NCBI GenBank assembly: GCA_963803245.1
Contig: CAWDLI010000015.1
Location: forward strand, 62,001 to 126,000
Length of the DNA: 64,000 bases
DNA from: JACVRW01 sp963803245
GTDB lineage: Bacteria; Actinomycetota; Thermoleophilia; Solirubrobacterales; Thermoleophilaceae
Direction of reading: 5' to 3'
The translations under genes and the position numbers were made by a program. The notes under the pieces are model-generated. The model was not told where the DNA came from, did no database searches, and saw only the letters and a list, made by a program, of their open reading frames with translations. Below, piece after piece: positions 16,487 to 24,879 of the stretch. How positions within the stretch are numbered: the first letter of the stretch is position 1; the number at the start of each line of letters is the position of its first letter.

Positions 16487-18640
16487 TCAGGCCGGGCCGG
16501 GCTCGGCCTCGGGCTTGGGCATCGGCGACGGCGGCACCCGCAGCAGCCGCGCCAGGCCCGCGGGCATCCACCAGTTCCAGCGCCCGAAGTAGGACACCAG
16601 CGCCGGCACGAGCAATGCCCGAATCACGGTGGCGTCGATCAGAATGCCCGCCGCCAGGCCGGTGGCCAGGACCTTCACGTCGGTCTCCGGCCCGGACGCC
16701 AGCGCGGCGAACGCGAGGAAAAGGATCAGCGCGGCACTGGTCACGAGCCGCCCGGTGCGGGCGAGCCCGAAGATCACTGCGTGCTGCGTGTCCCCGGTGC
16801 GGTCGTACTCCTCACGCATGCGGGAAAGGATGAACACCTCGTAGTCCATCGAGAGCCCGTACAGGAAGGCGAACACGATCAGCGGGATCCACGAGTTCAT
16901 CGAACCGGTGGCGGCGATCCCCCAGATCTCCTCGGAGCCGTGTCCCTCCTGCCACACGAGAACCATCACTCCCCAGGCCGCGCCCACGGAGAGGATGTTC
17001 AGGATGATCGCCTTCAGCGGCAGCAGCAGCGAGCGGAAGGCGCGCGCCAGGAGCAGGAACGTGAGCACTGAGATCAGGGCGATCATCAGCGGGAACGAGC
17101 CGTAGACGGCGTCGATGAAGTCGGCGTTGAGCGGACCCGATCCGCCCACCCGGGCATCCGGAGAGGCCTCGTGGCCCGCGTCGATCACGTTCTGCACCGT
17201 GTCGCGGCCGGCCGAGGTCTCGTCGCCCTCCTGTGGCGCGGCCACGATCACCGCCAGGCCGTCCTTGCGCCAGGCGGCGCCCTCGGGCGCCACCGCGCCG
17301 TGCACGCCCTCGACCTCGCCCTGACGCTGCGCCACGTCCGCGGCCGCGGCCTCCGGAGCCAGCGTCTCCGTGGGAGCGATCGAACCCTTGCCGATGCCCG
17401 AGTCGCCCAGCTGGTCCAGCGCGACCTTGGCGGAGCCCTCCTTGGCGATCGTGTCCGGGTCGGCGGCCCCCATGTGGAGGTTGGTGGCCGATCCCAGAAG
17501 CAGGAACAGGATCGCGAGGGCGGTGAACGCCGCGAGGGCGCGGCGCCGCACGACCGACTCGGCCCAGCGCTGCCAGAAGGCGTTGCTGCGGTCGCGGCGG
17601 CGGATCCGGCGGCGGTCGAGCTTCGGCCCGATCGTCGCGAGGATCACCGGTAGGAGTGTGATCGCGACGGTCGTGGCCACCAGCGGAATCAGGAGGCCGC
17701 CGTAGCCCATGCTGCGCAGGAAGGGCAGCGGCAGCGCGACCAGGGCGAGCAGGCCGACCGCGACGGTCGTACCCGAGAAGACCACTGCGCGGCCCGCGGT
17801 GCCCATTGCGGCGCACACGGCGTCCTCGTTCTCGAGCCCCTTCTCGCGCTCCTCCCGCCAGCGGACGACGATGAGCAGCGCGTAGTCGATCGACACGCCC
17901 AGGCCGATCAGCGCGACCAGGAACTGGACGACCGGCGACACGTCGGTGATCGCCGTGAGCCCCCAGAGCAGCAGGAACGAGACGAGAATCGAGCAGATCG
18001 CCATGGCGAGCGGCACGAGCGCCAGGAACGACCCGAACACGAACACGAGCACGATCAGCGCGCCGAAGCCCCCGATCGCGGCCTCGAGCAGGACCCCGGG
18101 CCCCTCGTCGGCGTCACCCGAGGAGTCGTAGAGGGCGTCGTAGCCGGTGACCCGCACCGGGGCGCCGCCGACCTCCTGGCCGCGCATGGCCTCGCGCAGG
18201 TCGCGCTGGACGTCGACGTTGCCCCCGAACGGGTCGTCGCTGCGCGGCGGGAAGACGTACACGTAGGCGGTGCGCCCGTCATCGGAGACGAAGGCCTTGT
18301 CGCCGGTCGAGCCGTAGCCGGCCACCCGCGACCCCGGAACCGCCTTGTCCGAGAGCCGCTCCACCTGGAGCAGCTGCTGGCGGATGTCCGGCGAGTTCAC
18401 CGTCTCGCCCTCCGCGAGCTGGACCACCGGCATGAGCGGAAGGCTCTCGCCGCCGTTGCCGTACACCCGCAGGATCTCCTGGCTCGTCTCCCAGCCCTCG
18501 CGGCCCGGCACGCTGAAGCGCTGGTCGAGCGCCTCGCTGGCGGGGCCGGCGGCGGCCATGCCCACGAGCGTGGCCACGATCCACCCGGCCACCACGAGTC
18601 GCTTGTGGCGCAGGACGCTGCGGGTGAGCCGGTACATCAT
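16487..18640 (-). CDS. MMPL family (RND superfamily) transporter
   Basis: A 717-residue membrane protein of the MmpL type, expected to export lipids or hydrophobic compounds using proton motive force. A first membrane helix (LVVAGWIVATLVGMAAAG) is followed by a large extracytoplasmic domain, then a helical bundle with GLGVSIDYALLIVVRWREE (the MMPL-typical D-Y pair). A second periplasmic domain follows, then a matching bundle with FAFLYGLSMDYEVFILSRMREEYDRTG. The duplicated architecture and length are normal for short actinobacterial MMPL proteins. Start is ATG 18638-18640 (a second ATG follows directly). A 15-base palindrome sits 33 bases upstream. Confidence 0.92.
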   Translation of the reverse strand: MMYRLTRSVLRHKRLVVAGWIVATLVGMAAAGPASEALDQRFSVPGREGWETSQEILRVYGNGGESLPLMPVVQLAEGETVNSPDIRQQLLQVERLSDKAVPGSRVAGYGSTGDKAFVSDDGRTAYVYVFPPRSDDPFGGNVDVQRDLREAMRGQEVGGAPVRVTGYDALYDSSGDADEGPGVLLEAAIGGFGALIVLVFVFGSFLALVPLAMAICSILVSFLLLWGLTAITDVSPVVQFLVALIGLGVSIDYALLIVVRWREEREKGLENEDAVCAAMGTAGRAVVFSGTTVAVGLLALVALPLPFLRSMGYGGLLIPLVATTVAITLLPVILATIGPKLDRRRIRRRDRSNAFWQRWAESVVRRRALAAFTALAILFLLLGSATNLHMGAADPDTIAKEGSAKVALDQLGDSGIGKGSIAPTETLAPEAAAADVAQRQGEVEGVHGAVAPEGAAWRKDGLAVIVAAPQEGDETSAGRDTVQNVIDAGHEASPDARVGGSGPLNADFIDAVYGSFPLMIALISVLTFLLLARAFRSLLLPLKAIILNILSVGAAWGVMVLVWQEGHGSEEIWGIAATGSMNSWIPLIVFAFLYGLSMDYEVFILSRMREEYDRTGDTQHAVIFGLARTGRLVTSAALILFLAFAALASGPETDVKVLATGLAAGILIDATVIRALLVPALVSYFGRWNWWMPAGLARLLRVPPSPMPKPEAEPGPA

Positions 18641-18672
18641 GAAAAGGACTGCCTCCGGGGCCTCGGGTGCTG

Positions 18673-18687
18673 GTTCGTGTTGCGAAC
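18673..18687. promoter_or_regulatory. Palindromic operator candidate upstream of the MMPL gene
   Basis: The sequence GTTCGTGTTGCGAAC is an inverted repeat with 5-base arms (GTTCG/CGAAC) around a 5-base centre. It lies in the 107-base gap between the divergent MMPL and LURP-one-like genes. TetR- or MarR-type repressors commonly control exporters from such sites. No regulator gene is adjacent and only one copy was seen. Confidence 0.4.
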
Positions 18688-18747
18688 GGTATGTATCACA
18701 AATGGTTTCGGGACGGGTCGCCGGACGCCCTCTAGAGTCGGCCCGCG

Positions 18748-19365
18748 ATGACCGTCCAGCCCAACGAGCACGACCGCTTCGTGCTCCGGCAGCGGATCCG
18801 GCCGATCGTGAACCAGTACGAGTTCACCCTTCCGGCTCCGGACGGGCAGCCCGGTGAGCCGGTCGCCTTCGTGGAGCAGAAGCGCTTCAAGTTCAAGGAG
18901 GACATCCGCTTCTACGCGGACGACAGCAAGACCCATGAGCTGATGCGGCTCAAGGCACGCCAGCGCTTCGACCCGCGCGCCCGCTACGACGTGACCGCGG
19001 CGGACGGCACGAAGATCGGCGAGATCCAGAAGGTCTTCGGCGAGAGCCTCCTGCGCTCCACCTACCTGCTCTTCAACGCGGACGGCGACGAGATCGCCAA
19101 GGCCCGCGAGCGCAGCCTCGCGGTGGCGCTCATCCGGCGCCTGATCGGCCTGGTGCCCTTCATCGGCGGGTTCACGGACTGGCTCCCGATCCCGTACCAC
19201 TTCAACTTCGTGCGCAGCGACGTGGTGCTCGGCTCGCACGTGCGCACCGCCTTCAAGCTGCGCGACACCTACGTGATCGACATGGGCGGGGATCCGGACC
19301 GCACGATCGACCGCCGACTGATCCTCGCGATCGCGGTCGGCATGGACGCCCTGCAGGCCCGCTGA
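18748..19365 (+). CDS. LURP-one-related (Tubby-like fold) family protein
   Basis: A 205-residue protein with the beta-rich pattern of the LURP-one-related/Tubby-C-like family. Cues are YEFTLPAPDGQPGEPVAFVEQKRFKFKEDIRFYAD, the paired MRLKARQRFDPRARYDVTAADGTKIGEIQK, and a conserved closing strand FKLRDTYVIDMGGDPDRTIDRRLILAIAVGMDAL. No signal peptide or catalytic motif is seen. Bacterial members are mostly uncharacterised; a scramblase-like or lipid-binding role has been proposed for the fold in general. The next gene starts in the TGATG of its stop, implying co-translation. Confidence 0.7.
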   Translation: MTVQPNEHDRFVLRQRIRPIVNQYEFTLPAPDGQPGEPVAFVEQKRFKFKEDIRFYADDSKTHELMRLKARQRFDPRARYDVTAADGTKIGEIQKVFGESLLRSTYLLFNADGDEIAKARERSLAVALIRRLIGLVPFIGGFTDWLPIPYHFNFVRSDVVLGSHVRTAFKLRDTYVIDMGGDPDRTIDRRLILAIAVGMDALQAR

Positions 19366-19904
19366 TGTTGCGGAACGCCACCCCGGCCGACGCGGCGCGC
19401 TGCGCGGAGATCTACCTCCCCCACGTCCGCGACGGCGTGGCCTCGCTCGAGGAGGACCCGCCGGGAACCGAGGAGATGGCCGGGCGGATCGACGGGATCA
19501 CCCGCACCCACCCCTGGCTGGTGGCCGAGCGCGACGGCGAGGTGGCGGGCTACGCGTATGGGTCTCCCCACCACACCCGCGCCGCGTACCGCTGGTCCAC
19601 CGACGTGACCGTGTACGTGGCGGACGAGCACCGGCGCAAGGGCGTGGGACGCGACCTCTACGAGGCGCTCTTCGACCTGCTCAGCCGGCAGGGGTTCACG
19701 ATGGCCTGCGCCGGCGTGACGCTCCCCAACGAGGCGAGCGTGGCCCTCCACGAGTCGCTCGGCTTCGAGCCGGTCGGCGTCTACCGGCGGGTGGCCTGGA
19801 AGTTCGGCAAGTGGTGGGACGTGGGCTGGTGGCAGCGCCAGCTCCTGCCGGCCGGCACCGAGCGCCCCGGGGAGCCGGGCCCGCCGGCACGGCTTCCGCA
19901 GTAG
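19365..19904 (+). CDS. GNAT N-acetyltransferase, phosphinothricin acetyltransferase-like
   Basis: A 179-residue acetyl-CoA-dependent transferase. The Pat/Bar-type layout is visible: RNATPADAARCAEIYLPHV at the start, WLVAERDGEVAGYAYGSPHH with the conserved aromatic/His segment, the pantetheine-binding VYVADEHRRKGVGRDLYEALFDLL (Q/RxxGxG/A form) and VTLPNEASVALHESLGFEPVGVYRRVAWKFGKWWDVGWWQR at the end, a hallmark of this subfamily. It may acetylate a methionine- or phosphinothricin-like amine. The substrate cannot be told. Confidence 0.88.
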   Translation: MLRNATPADAARCAEIYLPHVRDGVASLEEDPPGTEEMAGRIDGITRTHPWLVAERDGEVAGYAYGSPHHTRAAYRWSTDVTVYVADEHRRKGVGRDLYEALFDLLSRQGFTMACAGVTLPNEASVALHESLGFEPVGVYRRVAWKFGKWWDVGWWQRQLLPAGTERPGEPGPPARLPQ

Positions 19905-19935
19905 ATTGCCGAGCCCTCCCCATGGGTCCACTTCG

Positions 19936-20757
19936 ATGAACTCCCAGTCCTTCGTGGCCGTGGTCACCGGCGCCTCGAGCGGCATCGGCGAGGCCACCGC
20001 CCGCCGGCTCGCCCGCGAGCCCGGCGCGCGGCTCGTGCTCGTGGCGCGGCGCGAGGAGCGGCTGCGCACGCTGGCGGAGTCGCTCGGCGTGCCGGCCGGG
20101 ATCGTGGCGGTGGACCTCACATCCGAGGGCGCGCCCGGCGAGGTGCTCCGCCACGTCCAGGAGCGCCACGGCCGCCTCGACCTCCTGGTGAACAACGCGG
20201 GTGCCGGCTGGCGAGCGCGGTTCGCCGACGGCGGCCACGCGAATGTGAGCCGGACGATGGAGCTCAACTTCGACGCCCAGGTGCGGCTGACCGAGGCGCT
20301 CCTCCCGCTGCTCCGCGAGTCGGCCCCGAGCGCGATCGTGAACGTGTCGAGCGTCTCGGGGCGCGTGGGCCGAGCCGGGTCGGGCGCCTACAGCGCGAGC
20401 AAGTTCGCTCTGGCCGGCTGGTCCGAGTCGCTCTACCTGGAGGAGCGCGCAAGCGGCGTGCACGTGGGCCTCGTGCTGCCCGGGTTCATCTCCACCGAGG
20501 GCTTCCCGGCCGAGGAGCTGAAGGCGCGCCTGCTCACCCGCTGGGCCGTCTCGCGGCCGGAGCGGGTGGCCGACGCCATCGTGGACGCCGGGCCGGGCGG
20601 CAAGCCCGAGCGCTACGTGCCGCGCGCCTACGCCCTGGCCAACCTCGCCCGCGTGCTCGCCCCGCCTCTGTACCGGCGGCTGATGTCGGGGAGCGGAGCG
20701 TCGGTGATGACCACGCGCACCGGGGCGGACGTGGCGGACGAGCAGCCGCGCGGGTGA
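19936..20757 (+). CDS. Short-chain dehydrogenase/reductase (SDR)
   Basis: A 273-residue classical SDR. The cofactor motif VVTGASSGIGEATARRLA is at residues 8-25, NNAG near 85, the catalytic serine in IVNVSSVSGRVG, and the YSASK active site near 150. RLVLVARREER after the second strand, with basic residues, suggests NADP(H). The C-terminus (LARVLAPPLYRRLMSGSG) resembles DltE/YqjQ-like dehydrogenases. The ATG at 19936 begins MNSQSFVAVVTGASSG; an upstream in-frame ATG at 19906 exists but only adds a proline-rich extension lying across the gap. Confidence 0.88.
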   Translation: MNSQSFVAVVTGASSGIGEATARRLAREPGARLVLVARREERLRTLAESLGVPAGIVAVDLTSEGAPGEVLRHVQERHGRLDLLVNNAGAGWRARFADGGHANVSRTMELNFDAQVRLTEALLPLLRESAPSAIVNVSSVSGRVGRAGSGAYSASKFALAGWSESLYLEERASGVHVGLVLPGFISTEGFPAEELKARLLTRWAVSRPERVADAIVDAGPGGKPERYVPRAYALANLARVLAPPLYRRLMSGSGASVMTTRTGADVADEQPRG

Positions 20758-20783
20758 GGGCGACGCCCGGTTGGGCGCCGCCC
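20758..20783. terminator. Bidirectional hairpin between SDR and htrA-like gene
   Basis: GGGCGACGCCC (20758-20768) and GGGCGCCGCCC (20773-20783) form an 11-base stem with one mismatch and a GGTT loop. It sits directly after the plus-strand SDR stop and before the minus-strand protease stop. It lacks a T-run, as is common in high-GC actinobacteria. Confidence 0.55.
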
Positions 20784-20802
20784 TACCTCCCACTCTCTCC
20801 GT

Positions 20803-21900
20803 CTAGCCCTGCTGCACCGACTCCGGCCGGTCGGTCAGCTTCGCCTGCAGGGTGGTCTCCTGCCCGTCGCGGGTGACCGTCAGGGTCACCTCGTCGCCGG
20901 GGCTGTGCTCGCCGACCAGGGTCGAGAGGTTGCTCGAGTCCTCGACCTCGTGGCCGTCAACGGAGCGCAGCAGGTCGCCGGCGCGCAGGCCGGCCTGAGC
21001 CGCCGGGCCGCCGTCCACCACTGATGCCACGCGGGCGCCGCCGCCCTGGGCGTCGGTGGTCTGCACGCCGAGGTAGGCATGGCTGGCCGTGCCGTCCTCG
21101 AGCAGCTGCTTGACCACATTGCTCACGGTGTTCGACGGCACCGCGAAGCCGATCCCGCTGTTGCTCGCCGAGCCGCCGGCGGTCGAGCCACTGGACTCGA
21201 TCTGCGAGTTCACGCCGATCACCCGGCCGGCCGAGTCGAGCAGCGGTCCGCCCGAGTTGCCCGGGTTGAGGGCGGCGTCTGTCTGGATCACGTTGTCGAT
21301 CGAGAAGCCGTTGGGGGCGTTTATCTGGCGCTCGAGAGCGCTCACCACGCCCGTGGTGAGGGTGCGCTGGAGCCCGTAGGGACTGCCGATCGCGTTCGTC
21401 GGATCGCCCACGTGGACGTCGTCCGAGTCGGCGAGCGTCAGCGGCACCAGGTCTTCCGAGCCCGGGTCGAACTTGAGAAGCGCGATGTCGGACGAGTCGT
21501 CCTGGCCCACCACGCGGGCCGTCTTCGTGGCGCCGTCGTTGATCTTCACGGTCACGGCCGAGGCGCCGTCGACCACGTGCGCGTTCGTGACCACATAGCC
21601 GTCCTTCGAGACGACGAAGCCGGAGCCGCTGGCCTGCCCGGACTGGCTCTCCCCGAAAGGTCCCTCCGCCTGCTGGGTCACCCGGGCGGTGATGTAGGCC
21701 ACCGAGCCCTTCGCGGCCTCGTACACCTGGCGCGAGCTGAGCCCGCCGCCGGTGTCCGCCACCGGCTGCACAGCCGCCGGGGTGGCGCTGGTGAACGTCG
21801 TAGTCTTCCCGCCGTCGTCCGTGGCTACGACGAGCGCCCCGGCGCCGCCGCCCACGACCGCGGCGGCCAACATGGGCGCTGCCATCTTCGTGAGGTTCAT
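20803..21900 (-). CDS. Trypsin-like serine protease with PDZ domain, HtrA/DegP (PepD) type
   Basis: A 365-residue envelope protease. An N-terminal hydrophobic segment (MAAPMLAAAVVGGGAGALVVA) acts as anchor or signal. The catalytic triad is complete: His108 in NAHVVDG, Asp138 in SSDIALLKF and Ser216 in NPGNSGGPLL. IGSPYG replaces the more usual IGNPFG in the oxyanion-side loop. A C-terminal PDZ domain begins near AYLGVQTTDAQGGGARVASV and contains GLRAGDLLRSVDGHEV. It is encoded just downstream of a kinase/regulator pair in the same orientation, the arrangement of the mycobacterial MprA-MprB-PepD stress module, so it is probably under their control. Confidence 0.92.
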   Translation of the reverse strand: MNLTKMAAPMLAAAVVGGGAGALVVATDDGGKTTTFTSATPAAVQPVADTGGGLSSRQVYEAAKGSVAYITARVTQQAEGPFGESQSGQASGSGFVVSKDGYVVTNAHVVDGASAVTVKINDGATKTARVVGQDDSSDIALLKFDPGSEDLVPLTLADSDDVHVGDPTNAIGSPYGLQRTLTTGVVSALERQINAPNGFSIDNVIQTDAALNPGNSGGPLLDSAGRVIGVNSQIESSGSTAGGSASNSGIGFAVPSNTVSNVVKQLLEDGTASHAYLGVQTTDAQGGGARVASVVDGGPAAQAGLRAGDLLRSVDGHEVEDSSNLSTLVGEHSPGDEVTLTVTRDGQETTLQAKLTDRPESVQQG

Positions 21901-21951
21901 GCGACGAGCGTGGCTCGCCCCCGTAACGGCTCCCTGAAGCGAACCGAAGAG

Positions 21952-23370
21952 CTATCTAAGAGGCTGGCTGGAGGCCTCGTGGGACGCCGTGACCGGCGCA
22001 GCCGCGCCGAACGACAGCCGCAGCAGCGCGCCCCCGCCATCGGCGTTCAGCGCCTCCACGGTGCCGCCGTGCGCCTCGGCCGCCTGCTTCACGATCGCCA
22101 GGCCGAGGCCCGAGCCGGGCATCCCGCGTGCGCGGTCGGCGCGGTAGAAGCGCTCGAACACGTGCTCCAGGTCGGCCGGGGCGAACCCGGGACCGTGGTC
22201 GCGCACGCTCAGCACGCCGCCGCGCAGCTCGACCTCGATGGAGCCGCCCGGCGGGCTCCACTTCACCGCGTTCTCGAGGAGGTTCGACACGGCGCGCTGG
22301 ATGCGGTCGGGCTCTCCCAGCACCACGGCGGGCTCCAGGTCGGCTTCGATCTCGACCTGGTTGCCCATCCGGCTGCGGGTGCGGTCCACAACCGCGGACA
22401 CGATTTCGTCGAGCCGCACGTCGTCGAGCGCCACTCCCGGCTTCGAGCCGCGCGCCAGCTCGACGACGTCGGCCACGAGGGCGGTCAGCTCGTCGAGCTC
22501 CTCCACGATGTCGGCGCGCAGGGCCGCCAGCTCTCCGGCGGGCAGGCGGTCGGCGTGCTCGAGCGTCTGGATGTTCGCGCGCAGGCTCGCCATCGGGGTA
22601 CGAAGCTCGTGGCTCGCGTCGGCCACCAGCTGGCGCTGGGACTCGACCGAGCGCTCGAGAGCGTCGAGCGTGCCGTTGAAGCTGCGCGCCAGGCGCGAGA
22701 GCTCGTCGTCGGCCGTGCCCACCTCCATGCGCCGCGAGACGTCGGGATCGGCAGCCACGGCCTCGGTGCCGCTCGTGAAGCGGCCGATGGGAGCGAGCGC
22801 GGTGCGCGCCACGAGCACGCCGAGGGCGGCGGCGAGCGCCACGGCTCCGGCGCTCACCAGCGCGAGGATCAGCAGGACCCCGCTGAGCTGTTCGTCGACC
22901 TCGGTGAGCGGGCGTGCCACCTGCACCGCGCCGCCGCCGTCGACCCCGCGCGTGAGGACCCTGAGGTGCGTGCCGTCCACGGTCATGTCGGCGAGGTTCT
23001 CGCCCGTCCCGGCGCGCGCGATACGGCGTGCCGCCGGGTCGACCGGCACGCGCGGGCGCCCGACGCCCGGCGGCGGCAGCGCGGCGCCGCCGTCGGTCAC
23101 GAGCTGGACGTAGCCGGTCGCTCCGCCGTACGGCTCCTCGCGGCGTCGCAGCCTCTCGCGGTCCAGGGGGCCGGCGTCGTTGAACGCCCCCGGCGTGGGC
23201 TCCGGTGCCTCGAGCCGCACCTCGACGAGGCCGGCCACGTTCCCGAGGCTCGAGTCGATCTCCCCGCGCAGCTCCGCCCGCACCCCGAGGTAGACGATCA
23301 CCGCAGCGAGCAGCACCGTCAGCGCCACCGCAACGGTGGCCGCGGCCGCGATGCGCGTCCGGAGGCTCAC
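21952..23370 (-). CDS. Two-component sensor histidine kinase, MprB/CusS-like
   Basis: A 472-residue membrane kinase. GTG 23368-23370 overlaps the stop of the response regulator (GTGA) and is chosen because the first helix (IAAAATVAVALTVLLAAVIVYLGV) starts directly after. An extracytoplasmic sensor of about 130 residues is followed by a second helix (LLILALVSAGAVALAAALGVLVA) and a HAMP segment (ALAPIGRFTSGTEAV). The kinase core has the H-box ASHELRTPMASLR with His254, N-box NLLENAVKWSPPGG, G1 DHGPGFAPADLEHVFERFYRAD and G2 GSGLGLAIVKQAAEAHGG. It likely senses envelope stress and phosphorylates the adjacent regulator. Confidence 0.93.
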   Translation of the reverse strand: MSLRTRIAAAATVAVALTVLLAAVIVYLGVRAELRGEIDSSLGNVAGLVEVRLEAPEPTPGAFNDAGPLDRERLRRREEPYGGATGYVQLVTDGGAALPPPGVGRPRVPVDPAARRIARAGTGENLADMTVDGTHLRVLTRGVDGGGAVQVARPLTEVDEQLSGVLLILALVSAGAVALAAALGVLVARTALAPIGRFTSGTEAVAADPDVSRRMEVGTADDELSRLARSFNGTLDALERSVESQRQLVADASHELRTPMASLRANIQTLEHADRLPAGELAALRADIVEELDELTALVADVVELARGSKPGVALDDVRLDEIVSAVVDRTRSRMGNQVEIEADLEPAVVLGEPDRIQRAVSNLLENAVKWSPPGGSIEVELRGGVLSVRDHGPGFAPADLEHVFERFYRADRARGMPGSGLGLAIVKQAAEAHGGTVEALNADGGGALLRLSFGAAAPVTASHEASSQPLR

Positions 23371-24050
23371 GGCTCCCGCAGCGCGTAGCCGACGCCGCGA
23401 ACGGTGTGGATCAGCGGACGGGCGCCCGCGTGCTGGAGCTTGCGACGCAGGTACCCGATGTACACGCGCAGGGCGTTCGAGCTCGGCCCGAAGTCGTATC
23501 CCCACACGCGCTCGTAGATCAGGCCGGGGGGCAGCACCCGGCGCGGGTTGAGCATGAGCAGCTCGAGCAGCTGGTACTCGGTGCGGGTGAGCTCGACGAA
23601 CTCGTCGCCAACCACCACGCCGTGGCGGGCGCTGTCCAGGCGCAGCTCCTCGAACGTCACGGCGTCCGGGTCCCCCTCTCCCGCCGTGCGCCGCAACAGG
23701 GCCCTCAGCCGCGCCTTGAGCTCGCCCACGTCGAAGGGCTTCAGGAGGTAGTCGTCGGCACCGGCGTCGAGGCCGTCGATGCGGTCGGACACCGCGTCCC
23801 GGGCGGTGAGCATCAGCACCGGCACGCGGTTGCCGGCCGCGCGCAGGCGCCGGCAGACCTCGAGCCCGTCGATGCCGGGCATCCCCACGTCGAGCACCAC
23901 GGCGTCGGGCAGGCCGGTGGCTATCTCGGTCAGGCCCTGCTGACCGCCCTCGGCCGCCAGCACCTCGTAGCCGCCCAGCGTCAGCGCGCGCCGCAGCGCG
24001 TCGCGGACCGCACGGTCGTCGTCCACCACGAGGATCCTCACGAGGCCCAT
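23367..24050 (-). CDS. OmpR/MprA-type response regulator
   Basis: A 227-residue regulator. The receiver domain shows ILVVDDDRAVRDALRRAL, phospho-acceptor Asp54 in VVLDVGMPGIDG, MLTARDAVSDRIDGLDAGADDYLLKPFD with the conserved T and K. The winged-helix DNA-binding domain includes FVELTRTEYQLLELLMLNPRRVLP, WGYDFGPSSNALRVYIGYLRRKL and HTVRGVGYALREP. ATG 24048-24050 is used; a GTG three codons in is an alternative. It is followed by its kinase with a 4-base overlap and is divergent from the small repeat-protein gene, which is a natural target. Confidence 0.94.
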   Translation of the reverse strand: MGLVRILVVDDDRAVRDALRRALTLGGYEVLAAEGGQQGLTEIATGLPDAVVLDVGMPGIDGLEVCRRLRAAGNRVPVLMLTARDAVSDRIDGLDAGADDYLLKPFDVGELKARLRALLRRTAGEGDPDAVTFEELRLDSARHGVVVGDEFVELTRTEYQLLELLMLNPRRVLPPGLIYERVWGYDFGPSSNALRVYIGYLRRKLQHAGARPLIHTVRGVGYALREP

Positions 24051-24171
24051 TGTGACCAGGACCACCGGCCGTCCAGGCGGCTTCTTACACCGGTCTTCGA
24101 CTCCGCTTAGCTCGGCCTGCCGCGAGCAGGGTCCACTGCAGGCACTGACAGCGACCCTGGAGGTGGGACAG

Positions 24172-24870
24172 ATGCGAGCAAAGCGGACCATGGCAATCGG
24201 AGGAGTGGCGGCCTCGCTGCTCGGAGGCGGCGCCGCACTGGCGGCGCGGAGCAGCGACGACGGCAGCAAGACCGAGGACGCCATCCTCAGCGACGCCGCG
24301 AAGCGCCTGGGCGTGAGCGCGGACGAGCTCGAGAGCGCGCTGGCAAGGGCCGAGGACGCCCAGCTGGACAAGGCCGTGAAGGCCGGCGACCTCACCAAGG
24401 AGCAGGCCGACGCGATCAAGCGGCACCGCAAGGACTCGGGCCGGGTGCTCGGGCTCCCGGGCGGCCCGCACGGCGGACCGGGCTTCGAGGTTCACCGCGG
24501 CCACGCCTTCGGCCCGCCCGGCTTCGGCGGCCCCGGCGGCGTGCTCGACGCGGTGGCCGACGAGCTCGGCATCACCGTGCCGAAGCTCATCTCGCAGCTG
24601 CGCGACGGCAAGACGCTGGCGGAGCTCGCCAAGTCGCACGACAAGTCGCTCGCGGACCTGAAGAGCGCCGCGAAGGACGTGCTCTCGAAGCGGCTCGACG
24701 CCGCCGTGAAGCAGGGCCACCTGACCCGCGACGAGGCCGACGAGATCCTCCAGCGGCTGCCCGACATGATCGACCACCTCGGCGAGCGCGGCCCGGGCGC
24801 CGGCCCGCGCGGCTTCGGTCCGCCCCCGGGCGACCCCAAGGGCTTCGGTCCGAAGCCCCGCTGGCAGTAG
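24172..24870 (+). CDS. Exported helical-repeat protein of unknown function (possible stress-regulon member)
   Basis: A 232-residue protein. ATG 24172 is preceded by CTGGAGGTGGGAC; the open frame further upstream is not used. An N-terminal segment (MAIGGVAASLLGGGAALAARSSDD) may be a signal or anchor. Two copies of a helical unit follow: a first with LGVSADELESALARAEDAQLDKAVKAGDLTKEQADAIK, a second with LGITVPKLISQLRDGKTLAELAKSHDK then DAAVKQGHLTRDEADEIL. They are separated by a Gly/Pro/His-rich stretch, and the C-terminus is Gly/Pro-rich. The unit is common in secreted actinobacterial proteins of unknown role. The gene starts 122 bases from the divergent response regulator and is 9 bases from an ABC permease gene. 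Confidence 0.75.
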   Translation: MRAKRTMAIGGVAASLLGGGAALAARSSDDGSKTEDAILSDAAKRLGVSADELESALARAEDAQLDKAVKAGDLTKEQADAIKRHRKDSGRVLGLPGGPHGGPGFEVHRGHAFGPPGFGGPGGVLDAVADELGITVPKLISQLRDGKTLAELAKSHDKSLADLKSAAKDVLSKRLDAAVKQGHLTRDEADEILQRLPDMIDHLGERGPGAGPRGFGPPPGDPKGFGPKPRWQ

Positions 24871-24879
24871 GCGGTCGCC

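Noticed and set aside
24052..24171. Longer N-terminus of the helical-repeat protein
   Set aside because: The extra 40 codons lie in the divergent promoter gap, have no family character, and a good ribosome binding site precedes the later ATG at 24172.
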